From Paraspadella gotoi (taxonomy: Eukaryota; Chaetognatha): DNA of 64,000 nucleotides. The position numbers and the translations under genes are program-made. The stretch spans positions 15,290,963-15,354,962 of the forward strand of contig CM119265.1 of assembly GCA_051294375.1 (NCBI GenBank). Direction: 5' to 3'. The notes under the pieces were generated by a model that worked only from the letters and a program-made list of their open reading frames with translations, had not been told where the DNA came from and did not search any database. Positions 35,812-47,209 of the stretch are shown in pieces. The stretch's first letter is position 1; every line of letters begins with the position of its first letter.

Positions 35812-36570
35812 TTTGTTTTTACGACTCCGAGGAAAAAACCTACATTTCTCGGAAAAGCCAACATTTCTCGAAAATGGCCCCGTTTTTTATTCGAATTAAC
35901 TTTCCTGCGATTCGTTTCGCTCGTCGTCGTAACGAGTCCTCGGAGCCACGAAAAAAAAAACCGGGGTAAATGTTGCGCCGCGACGTCACCGCGCGTGGGG
36001 GCGCGATAGTTAACCCGCTTCGAATTGCACGACAATTAGAAACAGGGCGCGACTTTAATGACGAGAATTTTAGTCCACTTGAAAGAAAGCTTTTTTTTAT
36101 TACATTATTATATTTATTCCATTTTAAAATAACTGTTCCAAGCCTTCGTATATGAAATTGGTACAACCAATATAAAAATTATCCATTCGTTTAATAAATA
36201 AGCTATCTTGCCACTGACTTTGGACAGGCTTTGATGGTTTAAGGCCTCCATCACTCTTACAATCACGCTTTCAATCAAGACTTTCTCACAGTCTCGTTTA
36301 TTTACTCCCAGAGTACCTGGCTTACCTATCAATGAAGTGGTATAATATTTCATATATATATATATGAATCAGGGTTCCTCTACCCACCCACCCCTTCCCA
36401 CCCCTTCCCACCCCCTTACCCCTCTCCCCATCTTCCCACCTTCTTCGTTCCATTTTTTATTTGTCAGGTGTTGCAGAATTTTTTCTCCTCTTTCTTCAAA
36501 ATTTATTAGGTTGCCTTCCACGATTGCTGAATTTTTTTTTTTGCCCAATTTTTTTCATAATCTTTTTCAT
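35812..36570 (+). repeat. Long direct duplication 2, second copy
   Basis: Partner of 32694-33490 with fewer insertions. The flanks are continuous here, so this is the more likely original. Confidence 0.88.
36117..36356 (-). repeat. Peptide-coding dispersed repeat, copy 5 (long open form)
   Basis: The - strand is open for 79 codons. It contains TLGVNKRDCEKVLIES, then a segment absent from the short-form copies (VIVRVMEALNHQSL), then SGKIAYLLNEWIIFILVVP and SYTKAWNSYFKME. The C-terminal hydrophobic stretch could span a membrane. I do not recognise the family. It may be an exon of a transposon protein or chance-open repeat DNA. Confidence 0.55.
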
Positions 36571-37955
36571 TTTTTCATTTTATGCGAAGCGCACAAACTC
36601 TTGAATGGTAGAAAATCAAAAAGGCACATATTTGACAATGCACATTTTCTAAATAAGCCATGCGCTCTTCGTCAAATCAGTGTCTCGTACCTTGCCAATA
36701 TAACGAAGGGAAAAAATCTCTTTTAAAAATTTATCTCCCTCTTTATTTTTTTTTTCTTTTTCCAACGCGAAAAGAAACGGAGAGCAGAGGATTTCCTTCG
36801 CAAATTAAGAATGACAGGGGAAAAATTGAAGCATCGTTTGGGGGACTGTTTCTCTTGTTTAGGGACCTTCTTTCATACGCTTTATCATCTACTCTTCTCT
36901 CTCTTATCTCTCTGGCTCTCTCTGCGGTCTCTCCTCTCTCTCTGCTCGTCATCTCTCTCTCTCTGTAATCTGTCTCTGCTTTTCTCGGGCATAAATCGCT
37001 TCCCTTTAGGCGTTTTCCAAATGCTTTTTTCCCGCTCTTTCCTTTTTTCTCTTTTCTTTTTTTTTCTCCTCGCATATATTCTCATTTTTAAGCTAACAAC
37101 CTCTTTCACACTGATCTTCATTTTAGCCTTACCCTCTCCACTCCGCCAACACCCACCCGACGCCAACCTCTCCATCTCATTCCCTCTTTTTGTCAGCGAC
37201 TAAAGACTCTTTCCTTTCGCCATTTGATCCGACAAGTGTCTCTCTTTTAAGCCTTTTTTCCTCCACTTTTTTTTTCCTCTTCGCCTTTTTACATTTTTTT
37301 CGGTCCCGTCTCGGGGTCTATTCATTATTTTTAGTGGAGGCCATTTTTCCCATTTTGCTCTCGGCACTCGAAACTCTTCCAGATTTTAGGCGAGAGGCGT
37401 CGGGGGTCGAGAAACCGAGTCTCGGCGTCATAATGAGCTACGTCCCTGCGTCTCAAGGTCTCTCGCTAATCACTTCACCTCTCTCCCTTCATATCTCATT
37501 ACCAATTCATTCTCTCTTCAATCTTCATATAGTTCAGACTTCGCTTTCTTTCGTTTGAGTCAACAAAGAACTTTGTTAAAGGCCTCTTTTTTTTATAACT
37601 GTACTTGGTCATTGGTCACGAAGCCAAGAGTGTCCATATTTTAACATGAAATAGTCTAAACGTAGGTCTAAATTTTAAAATCGAAAAATTCTAAACCACT
37701 TAAAAATAGGCCCAAAAAACGTTTTAAAAGTTGCATAACTTTGTCATTTTATGCATTTAATAAAAAACAATTATGTTTCATTTTTTTTAAATCTAAAAAT
37801 GTACGAACTAAAAAAGTATCGGATTTTGTTAGTAGTCCAAATAGGATTCGCTCGCTCCCCGCGTCCGACCGAATTCTCCAATCGCAACTGCGACTTGTGA
37901 GCGAAGAATTCGGTTCCGACTTCGCATAGTAAAAAATCTCGCACACCGGATAGGA
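36571..37955. other. Intergenic, partly pyrimidine-rich
   Basis: CT-rich at 36890-36965 and 37040-37330. No gene recognised. Confidence 0.55.
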
Positions 37956-38985
37956 GGTTCTTCAATTCCCTCTCCTCTCTCTCAACCCATTCACTTCCTC
38001 TCCATCTGCTCCCTTCCTCTCATCCCCGCTTCCAGCCTCACCTCCCCCGTTCTTCTTCCTGCACGAACTCATTCATCGTCCTCTTCTCCTCTCCTCTCTT
38101 TCTTCCTCTCCCTCTTTCCGCTTCCTCTTCTTCCTACTCCATTTCTCCCTAACCTCTATCATTCCTCTCAATCTCCATCCTCTCCTCTTTTCCTCTCCCT
38201 TCCTCATTTCCATCTCCCATCCTCTTCTTCCCTCTCCATGCTCCTCTCTGCTTCTGCCTTCTCCCTCTCTCTCCTCACTCTTCTTTCCTCTTCTCTCCCT
38301 CCTCTTTTCCTCTCCATCTACCCTCCTCTTGCTTCCTCTCCCTCTCCCCTCTCTTCCTCTTCTCCTTTCTCGCTCTCTGCCCTTTTCCTGCTTCCTTCCT
38401 CTCTCTCCTCCTCCCCTCCTCTTATTCCGTCTTACCATCTCCCTACCTCTTCTCTTCCTCGCTCCCTTCTTCACGCTCCCTCTTCTTCTCTCTCATCTCC
38501 TGCCTCTTCCTCCCCTCCTCTTCTTACGCTCTCGCTCCTCCTCTTCTTCGCTCTTCTCCGCTTCTCTTCCTCTCCATCCTCCTTCTTCTTCCTTCCCTCA
38601 TCTCCTCCTCTTCTTCCTCCCTTCTGCCTGTCCTCTCTTCCTCTCCTTTCATGCCTCCTCTTCTCCTCCTCCTCACTCGTCTCTTCCTCTTCGCTCTCCT
38701 CCTCTTCTTCCTCTCCGCTCTCCCTCTTTCTTCCTCTCATCTCCTGCGCTCTCTCTTCTCTCACTCTACCTTCCTTCCTCTTTCCTCCATTGCCACTCCT
38801 CGATTCTTCCTCTTGCCTCTCCATGCCTCTTTCTTCCACTCTCTCTCTTCCTCTCCACTCTCTCTTCTCTCTCCCTCTCTTCTCCCATCCCTCTCACCTC
38901 TCCTCCTGCTCCATCTCCCTCTTCTAAATCTTCCTTCCCCTCCCTTCTTGCTTCCTCTCCATGCTCTCGCTTCTTGTTTCTCGTC
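37956..38985 (+). repeat. ~1-kb polypyrimidine tract
   Basis: Almost only C and T on the + strand for about 1 kb (CCTCTTCTCC/CTTCCTCTCC words), with only scattered purines. The long open frames on both strands (Ser/Leu/Pro-rich, or Glu/Arg/Lys-rich in reverse) result from this composition. Confidence 0.92.
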
Positions 38986-40540
38986 TCAAAAAAATGAAGT
39001 TTATATTGAATTCGGATTGCGAAATCTCAAAGTCAACGCTGCTTTCGGACTTTTTTTTTCAACTCGGGGCCTCGTGTTTCAATACCCGAGAATTCTTGTT
39101 CTTTTTTTTTAAACTTGCCTCTTGTTTTTAATAATTGTATGTTTTAATTTAGCACCGCGTTTTGTTTGTGGTTTTTTTTATTTCGTTTTGGGTTTTTAGT
39201 TTTCTTTTCTTAATTTTCCCAATTCCTTTTAAAAAAATTCTATAGTTTAGTTTTTTAACACTTTTTTAGAACATTCTAAAATAAGCAATTGGCATTGATT
39301 TCCTTTTTTTATTACACATTGTTTCCTCGCTTTTTCGTTTCCCATTTCTTCCTCTTTTTTTTTCTTATTTTTACATATTAATCCTTTTTATTTTCGCCGT
39401 CTTTCTCTTTTATATTTCAGCCTCCTTGCCTTTTTTCTTCGCTTCTTTTCTTCCTTCTTTTCTTCCTTTGCCTTCTCTTTTCAACCTCCCCATCTAATTC
39501 GTTTTTAGCAAAAGGAATGAATAAAATATTAAGCGACGTAATGGCGATTTCTGAGAATCGGAATCTTAATGAAAAGGATTAGCGTTTGATTTCCATCTTT
39601 TTAATCCATCCTCACTCTTTATTCCAATTCATCCGCCTTCACTTTTAAAGGCCCGACCGTCTGGCGTCGTATTTTGGGTCGGTGCGGGGTCGTCACAGGA
39701 AATTTCTGGTCCGTATATGATTTCAACGTCGTCGGTCGTCGTCGTCGTCATGGGCATCGAGTTGTAAAATTTTCTTGGGCCTTTCAAAAATTGATTGGCA
39801 TAATAAACGCGTAATCTCGTCGTCGTAGCATGGCATCGAGTTTGTAAAAATTTTCTTGGGCCTTTCAAAAAATTCGATGCATATAACGCTAATCGTCGTG
39901 CGTTCGTCGTCGCGCCGTCGTCGTCGTCCGTCGTCATCGTCGTCGTCGTCGTCGTCGCCGTCGTTTTAACATGTTAATCTTTTTTACTTCTTTTGTCTCA
40001 TCCTCATCAAGATTCTTTGATCTTTTTTTAAATTCTTCTTCTCTTCTCATTTTTTTCTCCTTCCTCCATACTGAGATGCACTTAGTCGTAACGAGATATC
40101 AATCGATCGGTTTGGATTTTTTTGCGGACTACCATTCAGGATTAATTACTCAGTTAAAATGATAGTATCGAAAGTTTGTTTTGTTTTGTTTTGTTTTGTA
40201 AATTAATTTTTACGTTGCGAGACTAAAACGGTTTATTTTTCTTTTTTTATCTCTGCTTGGTTTACGCTACGTCATTCCTTTTCTTTCCTTTTCTTTCCTT
40301 CTTTCTCTCCCTGTCAAACTCACCGCTCTAACTCTCCTTTCAGTCTTTCGCTTTCCTCTTTCCTCCATTCTTCTCTCTTTACTCCTCCCCTCTCCTACCT
40401 TTCCTATTTTTCTTTCTTCCTCCTCCCTCCCTCTTCTCCCATTTTCCCCACTCGCCCTTCCTCCCTTTCCTCTCCGATCTTCATCAGTTTTTCTTGGCAT
40501 CCCTGGGGAGCTTTTGATTAGAATAAACTGTTTCACGCCT
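38986..40540. other. Intergenic
   Basis: T-rich to 39530. A tandem duplication of about 70 bp lies at 39749-39895 inside (TCG)n DNA. (TTTTG)n at 40178-40199. Pyrimidine-rich at 40262-40490. Confidence 0.55.
39749..39895 (+). repeat. Two-copy tandem repeat
   Basis: GGCATCGAGTTGTAAAATTT...CTTGGGCCTTTCAAAAA occurs at 39749-39816 and again at 39829-39895, with TCGTCG around both. Confidence 0.8.
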
Positions 40541-40547
40541 CTCGCTG

Positions 40548-40550
40548 ACG

Positions 40551-40585
<35 letters not shown>

Positions 40586-40590
40586 CTGCC
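40548..40590 (+). repeat. (GTC)n microsatellite
   Basis: GTC/TCG run; further TCG-rich sequence follows at 40678-40740. Confidence 0.95.
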
Positions 40591-40739
40591 GCAACCTCTG
40601 CCGCCTTCACGCTTCAATTTGCGGCAAAAACATGCGAGAAAAAAAATGCGGAGAGTGTGAGTCATTCGGAGAGACCGTCGTCCTCGTCGTCGTCGGCGTC
40701 GTCGGCGTTGGGCGTCGTCGCCGCGGCGTCACCATCGCG

Positions 40740-41157
40740 TCGGCTTTTAGATTCGCCTTAAGTGGAAAGTGAATTTATGGTAGGCGAGTTCGGGATTACC
40801 GGGGGAAATAACCGAGGGGGGTTTATTAAGAATAGGCGACCGAATAAGTTCCATAAATTTTTGTATTAGGTACCAAAGATGTTTGTACCTTTTTTTCGTT
40901 TGTATATTATGCTACAGCCACACTATACTTTAATAATCAATATCATCACTAATTTTTCCCTTTCCCCCCAATTTCTCGGACGCGAAGAACAATGGCTTCG
41001 CCGCCACAATGTTATCTGTTCCCACTTGAAAAAAATGAGAAAACTTCATTGCATCTGCCGATCGTCTCATTTGCATATCATCTCGTTTGCATATCAGTTC
41101 GTTAATCGAATCATTAGACATTATTGCGACCATGAAAAAAAAAACTCGTGACCGTTG

Positions 41158-41203
<46 letters not shown>

Positions 41204-42025
41204 TCCTCCAACCGCGTCTGTCTGTCTGTCGACTCGTAACAACGAGAGTATAATTACGAAACCAGAACAGTTACCAGACTCGCCACAGTGGCGGCGAGGC
41301 GTTGGCGGCGGCGCGGCGGTGGGAGCGGCGTCATTAGCTGTCGGCTGCTGCGGAGAGAGATTCTCGCCTTTTTATTTTGGAGGTTTTCGAAAGCTTCACG
41401 AGAAAAATAGGTGACGTTGGCGGCGAATATTTGATGATCACAAGTTGGCTTTTGAAACCTCTCCAGCTTCTACGAACACAACTACACAGGCAGATACTGC
41501 GGTAGCAGTGGCCGCTGTTATCATGACGGGATGCGACGTCAGCTACGCCGGCGGCGATATGGGAGCGGGCGAGTTATGCCGCGACCGCCTTTGCCGCCTT
41601 TGCCGCTATTGCGTCTCCAAGCGATATTAGATTACTGTCCACGGTTTATTAGAACATAATTTAATTGTTTGGTTCCGATTTAAAATATAAAAAAAAAAAT
41701 TGCGAAGCTGCAGATGCGATGAGATGAGGAGCAGATGTAAAAACCGGGAATAAATTTGAAGGAATAATGAGGCGACGTTTGCGGGGAAACGAGAAACCAG
41801 AACAAAACGTCAATTCGATAACTAGAATTTCATGTCCTTAAGAAAAGGACGCAGATTCTCTGGAAAAAAATTAGACTAATCAGCTTTTTATCAAAAAGGG
41901 GGAAAAAAGATTTTTTTTTCTGGTCCGTCAAAAATGTTTTTGAATCTACTACTGCCTCTATTTTGGGTTTTATTATTGTTTCGAAATGGCAGATTTTTCA
42001 AGTGACCGGCCCAAATTGAAACCAG
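40740..42025. other. Intergenic before the gypsy element
   Basis: (CT)n at 41158-41199. GC-rich at 41280-41330 and 41520-41610, where a 61-codon frame carries CRDRLCRLCRYC; no family recognised. Confidence 0.5.
41158..41199 (+). repeat. (CT)n microsatellite
   Basis: CT run of about 40 bases. Confidence 0.96.
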
Positions 42026-42251
42026 TGTTGCAACAGAAACACGCGACCTCCCACCCGATATCATCTCTCTCTCCCAATCACTGGGCCGATCACCGGTCAC
42101 ACCACTCCACCGGCTGTCCTCAGCCGGGCTCTCTGTACAGTTTATGTTATTGGTTTTAGACTTAGCATTATTTTGGAATTGATTTCTGTTATTATGTTGG
42201 AGAATCAAATCATTTCTCGATCTGAACTTCGTCTCTTTAATAACTGCCACA
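42026..42251 (+). repeat. Gypsy element A 5' LTR
   Basis: 226 bp beginning TGTTGCA and ending TGCCACA. It is colinear with 46984-47205, with a few single-base insertions. Confidence 0.9.
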
Positions 42252-42253
42252 CG

Positions 42254-42270
42254 TGGTGAGCCCGACGTAA
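42254..42270 (+). promoter_or_regulatory. Primer-binding site, tRNA-Trp type
   Basis: TGGTGAGCCCGACGTAA, 2 bp after the LTR. The complement of the conserved animal tRNA-Trp 3' end is TGGTGACCCCGACGTGA, so 15 of 17 positions agree. tRNA-Trp priming is described for the CsRn1 clade. Confidence 0.75.
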
Positions 42271-42460
42271 ATAAAAAAAAAAAACAAAAAAAAACCAAAA
42301 AAACAAAAAAAAAAAAACGAAAATATAAAAGAAAGAAAACTACATTTCACTCATTGTTCAAACTGGCTTCTCGCGAGCAGCGACCTCTCTCCCCGAGACC
42401 GCGACCGTCGGCCGTCGCTACCACGCAACTCTACGCCCGCCGAACGAAGAAATCGATACA

Positions 42461-43640
42461 ATGGCGGCTCGTAAACGACCTGAGGAGCAACACGCAAGCC
42501 GGAACTAGCGACGACGTGATCGACGACGCCGCCAATCCGCCCATGGTCGTCCCTCCATGGTTCCAGCCTTTTCTTAGACCAACTTGAGGAAATTAAAAAC
42601 GCGCTCAGAACACCAGAACCATCAAGCCACCGAGCTGACAAACTCCAGCTTGAGCTCTACCAACTTGGAGACCGGATCCGACGGCGCTCAAACCGGGTCG
42701 ACCGCGCCGCCCAAGCCGGCCGCCGCCCCTCAAGCAGCGGGGCAACCCCTCGACGATGTCTTGCGTCGACCAACCACCCACAAGAACGCCCGAAACTCCC
42801 GGCGTTTGACCCCGACACATATCGTCGAATTGGCTGGAGACTGTCGACACCGCCGATTCGAGGTGGCTTGATGTCGCCGATGACCGCGTCAAAGAAAGGC
42901 GCACTCCTCGCGGCAAATCCCGCGGATCGCCATCGCCATTTGGACCCCGTCATCCGGAAAGTCAAAAGCCGGCGGGCCGCGTACTTCAACTCTATCTTCG
43001 GACCACTCCTTCAAATATGGTTTTACTCGGCGATTCTAAGTCTCAGCGCGCACGCCAAGTTGTTGAAAATGACGTCACTGAGGGGGAGCAACCCCTCCAG
43101 CATCTCGCTGCAATACCGCTCGGACAGGCAGCCGTCTTGAGATGAGATGACATCTTCTTGGCCCTCCTCACTGCAGCCCTGCCACCACCTGTCCGTGAAC
43201 ACGTCCAGAAAGGGAAGACGAAAGTCTTGACTCTGTGGCAAAAACAGCCACTACCTTCTCAACAACGCCCTCGGACAGCTACGCAATCAAGTCGGCGGCC
43301 GTCAATGCCGTCCAGATCACCGCGGCTGTTCGGAGGAACCCCTCGGATGAGTCGCTGGAACCTCCAGAGGAATTCGCGGACGATGAAACCGAAACAGTGC
43401 CGATGTCTTATGCCAACGCGGTTAAACGAACCTATTCCAAACCGCCGCTACGCCTACGTACACAACAACAACAGCGCCGACCACAACAACAACAACAACG
43501 ACTCCATCAATCGCAATTCCGAAGGCAGAATCCAGTCCCGCCTGGTGAGAATAGATGTGTTTTCCACTACATCTATGGCACAAGGGCACGACAATGTGAC
43601 GGACCACCTTGCAGCATGGCGTCAAACACCAACGCCGGCG
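42461..43640 (+). pseudogene. Gypsy element A gag (frameshifted)
   Basis: Gag forms the particle shell and binds RNA. ATG at 42461 (MAARKRPEEQHA...). Recognisable pieces in changing frames are PKLPAFDPDTYRR and RWLDVADDRVK, a KGALLAANPADRHRHLDPV segment (42893-42950), LLTAALPPPVREHVQK (about 43165-43213), a Gln-rich stretch coded by CAA repeats (43467-43499), and the finger C-x2-H-x9-C-x4-C at 43556-43612. Several single-base changes break the frame. The homology to gag stops at about 43640, at the inversion junction. Confidence 0.75.
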
Positions 43641-44272
43641 CTTCTTCCAGGAGGGCAGGGACGAGAGAAATGTGATCACTGAATAGCGTAAAAACGGCGT
43701 CCCTCGATGTATGGTCGGAAGTGGCGGATGGCGGCGTGGGCGGCCGTACAGCTCTTTATCGAAAGGCGCGCCATTTGGTAATTTGTGAGCCTTTGAGAGT
43801 TCTTGAGAAGAAACCCAGTGGTGCCCACACCTCCTCAACGCGTTGTTCCAGGCGACAGCGCCAAATGCGCGATGTCGGAGGCGTCGACTGTCAAAGCAAG
43901 TGGGGCGCTGTCAATTGCAATGGACAGGAGCGTGGCGTCAGAGCTCAAGGTGCGTTCCCTTATAGCTGCTAAACGGCGGTCGTCTTGTTGGCGCTGCCCA
44001 ATTGATTAGGGAGCGCCGCCTTGCCACTTTGAGGAGTTCGTAAGGTAGACGGGGACCACGTTGATGCATCGGGCCGCCAGATAAAACGTGAGTCCGGCCA
44101 TCGAATAGCCGCCCGGTAGTAATTCAGGCCATGCCAAGGAACCGCTTGATAGATTCCTTTGACTGGGAACGGTGGGCGTGGCCATGTGCTGCGATCGCCC
44201 TCCAACCTTTGTCGCGATGCTGGGCTTGATGATGCCATTGCCAGCGTTCACATGGTTAACAAGGAACAATCT
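43641..44272 (-). pseudogene. Inverted RT-end/RNase H segment inside element A
   Basis: On the - strand this matches 49910-50445 of element B: first a YHVD...NGI-like piece, then MATP...KRFLGM, LYELLK, then RNase H with PFDKELY and HISLVPAL-like text. Its right end runs into the 976-N gap. The left junction directly joins gag sequence (ACCAACGCCGGCG) to reversed RNase H. Confidence 0.8.
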
Positions 44273-45259
44273 CTCTCTTTTTTNNNNNNNNNNNNNNNNN
44301 NNNNNNNNNNNNNNNNNNNNNNNNNNNNNNNNNNNNNNNNNNNNNNNNNNNNNNNNNNNNNNNNNNNNNNNNNNNNNNNNNNNNNNNNNNNNNNNNNNNN
44401 NNNNNNNNNNNNNNNNNNNNNNNNNNNNNNNNNNNNNNNNNNNNNNNNNNNNNNNNNNNNNNNNNNNNNNNNNNNNNNNNNNNNNNNNNNNNNNNNNNNN
44501 NNNNNNNNNNNNNNNNNNNNNNNNNNNNNNNNNNNNNNNNNNNNNNNNNNNNNNNNNNNNNNNNNNNNNNNNNNNNNNNNNNNNNNNNNNNNNNNNNNNN
44601 NNNNNNNNNNNNNNNNNNNNNNNNNNNNNNNNNNNNNNNNNNNNNNNNNNNNNNNNNNNNNNNNNNNNNNNNNNNNNNNNNNNNNNNNNNNNNNNNNNNN
44701 NNNNNNNNNNNNNNNNNNNNNNNNNNNNNNNNNNNNNNNNNNNNNNNNNNNNNNNNNNNNNNNNNNNNNNNNNNNNNNNNNNNNNNNNNNNNNNNNNNNN
44801 NNNNNNNNNNNNNNNNNNNNNNNNNNNNNNNNNNNNNNNNNNNNNNNNNNNNNNNNNNNNNNNNNNNNNNNNNNNNNNNNNNNNNNNNNNNNNNNNNNNN
44901 NNNNNNNNNNNNNNNNNNNNNNNNNNNNNNNNNNNNNNNNNNNNNNNNNNNNNNNNNNNNNNNNNNNNNNNNNNNNNNNNNNNNNNNNNNNNNNNNNNNN
45001 NNNNNNNNNNNNNNNNNNNNNNNNNNNNNNNNNNNNNNNNNNNNNNNNNNNNNNNNNNNNNNNNNNNNNNNNNNNNNNNNNNNNNNNNNNNNNNNNNNNN
45101 NNNNNNNNNNNNNNNNNNNNNNNNNNNNNNNNNNNNNNNNNNNNNNNNNNNNNNNNNNNNNNNNNNNNNNNNNNNNNNNNNNNNNNNNNNNNNNNNNNNN
45201 NNNNNNNNNNNNNNNNNNNNNNNNNNNNNNNNNNNNNNNNNNNNNNNNNNNNNNNNNNN

Positions 45260-46940
45260 AGGCAGAGCCACACACGATGCGCCAAACGTACCAGCTTGCC
45301 GGAATCGCCGAATTCACCGGCGACATCCGGCACATCGCCGGAAAAGCCAATGTCGTAGCCGACGCCCTCTCCCGACCAAACGGAGCACCAGCCGCCGAAA
45401 CAGCTGACGCCCAAACCGAAGCGCCAGTCACATCTTCCAACAGCGCCGACAGGGCCATCATAAACCAGGACCAGAAGTCACGTGAACTGGAAGACGTCAT
45501 CGCCACCGTCAATGCCATTGGCTCAATGAGCGTCAACCTCGAGGCAATGGCGGTGGAACAAACAACCGACACAGATGTGCAGCGCCTTCTCAATGATCCC
45601 CATACAGCGCTGCGACTCAAACGGGTCAACATCGGCAACACCTCTCTCATTTGCGACACTTCCGGCGCCCGTGCGCGCCCCTTGGTCCCGGAAACGTGGC
45701 GCCGCCGCATCTTTGAGGCGACCCACAACATCGGCCATCCCGGCGTCAAAGCGTCCAAGAACCTCGTTACCAAACGTTTCGTCTGGCCCTCCATTACCAG
45801 CGATGTTGGCAGATGGGCGGCGGCGTGCGACGCATGTCAGCGCTCCAAGGTACAGACTCATGTGCGGCCACCCCTCCAAGCCTTCCAGCCACCCGTCAAA
45901 CGTTTTGCGCATGTCCATGTCGACCTTGTGGGTCCACTCCCTCCTGCAGCCGGCCACACCCATCTACTAACCATCATCGATCGTTTCACGCGCTGGCCAG
46001 AAGTAGCACCCCTGCGCGACACCACAGCCGCAACCATCTCCAACGCCTTCCTCCTCAACTGGGTTGCTCGCTTTGGCGTACCCTCCGTCGTCACAACGGA
46101 TCGCGGCGCCCAATTTACTTCTGAATTGTGGCGCCAAGTGGCAACCATCGTCGGATTCAACCCAGCAACAACGACAGCATACCACCCCCAAGCAAACGGG
46201 ATGGTCGAACGCCTCCACCGGACATTGAAGGCATCTCTGCGTGCACGGTGCGATGCAGCTGGAAACAATTGGCTGCAGCAGCTTCCTTGGACACTACTCA
46301 GTCTGCCGCGCAACTCCTCGTGACGACACGGACATCTCTCCGGCAGAGCTGGCGCTGGGCGAGACGCTCACCCTCCCTGCAACTACTTCCGGTTCCGCCA
46401 ACCGACGCGGACGCAGAATCCCGCGCCAGCGTGCTGGAAGAACTGCGTGCCGATGTAGCTCTGATGCAGCCCCTGCCGGCGACGTGGCATTCGGCGCCAA
46501 CTCCACGGGTCCCCAAAACGCTCGCCGACACCTCCCGTGTCTACATCCGGCGCGATGGTCACACAGCGCCGCTCCAGCCGGTCTACGATGGCCCTTATGA
46601 CATCACCGAGAAAAGCGACAAAACTTTCAAAGTGGTTATTCCTGGGCGTGGTGTCGAAACTATCTCGGTCGACCGCCTCAAGCCTGCAATCCATGCGCAA
46701 GACCTGCCACCGCCGACGCCGCCACAGGCGCCAAGACGTGGTCGACCACCCAAACGCCCCCAGCCCTCGCCGATTGCAATTCCACCTGCAGCTGATTCAA
46801 TGCCACAACTGGTGCCGCCCCCTCCGCCGGCAACGCCCACAATAATCCCAATCATGCAGCGTCAAGCAAATCAGGTCCCAGGCCTCACCAACATCCTCCC
46901 GGCGATGCTTCAGCCGCCGGAAGATGACGAAGATCAATGA
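45260..46940 (+). CDS. Element A pol: RNase H end, integrase and C-terminal tail
   Basis: The frame is open from the gap to 46320. It holds the RNase H end (RHIAGKANVVADALSRPNG), the integrase zinc finger HNIGHPG...CDAC, and the core with VDLVGPL, TTDRGAQF and NGMVERLHR carrying the D, D and E catalytic residues. One extra G near 46311 shifts the frame; the tail continues in another frame with VYDGPYDITEKSDKTFKVV, a Pro-rich basic region (RRGRPPK) and EDDEDQ stop at 46938-46940. Integrase inserts the element's cDNA into the genome. Compared with element C, only that indel separates it from an intact pol end. Confidence 0.85.
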
Positions 46941-46964
46941 CTCTCAGCCTTCCTCCTCCTGGAC

Positions 46965-46983
46965 GAAGTCTGGGGGGGGGATG
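46965..46983 (+). other. Polypurine tract of element A
   Basis: A G-run (46973-46980) followed by GATG directly before the 3' LTR. It is the expected place for plus-strand priming. Confidence 0.6.
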
Positions 46984-47205
46984 TGTGGCAACAGAAACAC
47001 GCGACCTCACCCGATCATCTCTCTCTCCCAATCACTGGCCGATCACCGGTCACCACCACTCTCTACCGGCTGTCCTCAGCCGGGCTCTCTGTACAGTTTA
47101 TTGTTATGGTTTTAGACTTAGCATTATTTGGAATTGATTTCTGTATTATTCGTTGGAGAATAAATCATTCTCGATCTGAACTTCGTCTCTTTAATAACTG
47201 CCACA
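46984..47205 (+). repeat. Gypsy element A 3' LTR
   Basis: 222 bp, TGTGGCA...TGCCACA, with perfect 7-bp inverted ends. It contains AATAAATCATT near 47158-47167, a possible polyadenylation signal region. Confidence 0.9.
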
Positions 47206-47209
47206 CCAG

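Larger units (their letters stand above)
42026..47205 (+). mobile_element. Ty3/gypsy retrotransposon, CsRn1-type (element A), rearranged inside
   Basis: Both LTRs are present (TGT[T/G]GCA...TGCCACA), flanked by the 4-bp duplication CCAG (42022-42025 and 47206-47209), so both ends belong to one insertion. A primer site similar to the tRNA-Trp 3' end follows the 5' LTR, and a polypurine tract with a G-run precedes the 3' LTR. Gag has a CHCC finger, another mark of the CsRn1 clade. Inside, 43641-44272 is RT/RNase H in reverse orientation, then a 976-N gap (44284-45259), then RNase H and integrase in forward orientation. Protease and the start of RT are not visible. The inversion is real or an assembly error. 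Confidence 0.88.

Noticed and set aside
38238-39112. Long open frames of 120-229 codons on both strands
   Set aside because: They come from the polypyrimidine composition; Ser/Leu/Pro or Glu/Arg/Lys only, with no domain.
41445-41630. 61-codon frame with CRDRLCRLCRYC as a Cys-rich peptide
   Set aside because: No signal peptide, no splice support, and the Cys come from a short GCCGCCTTTGCC-type repeat.
44006-45794. Very long frames across 44-45.8 kb
   Set aside because: They run through 976 Ns, which hide any stops.
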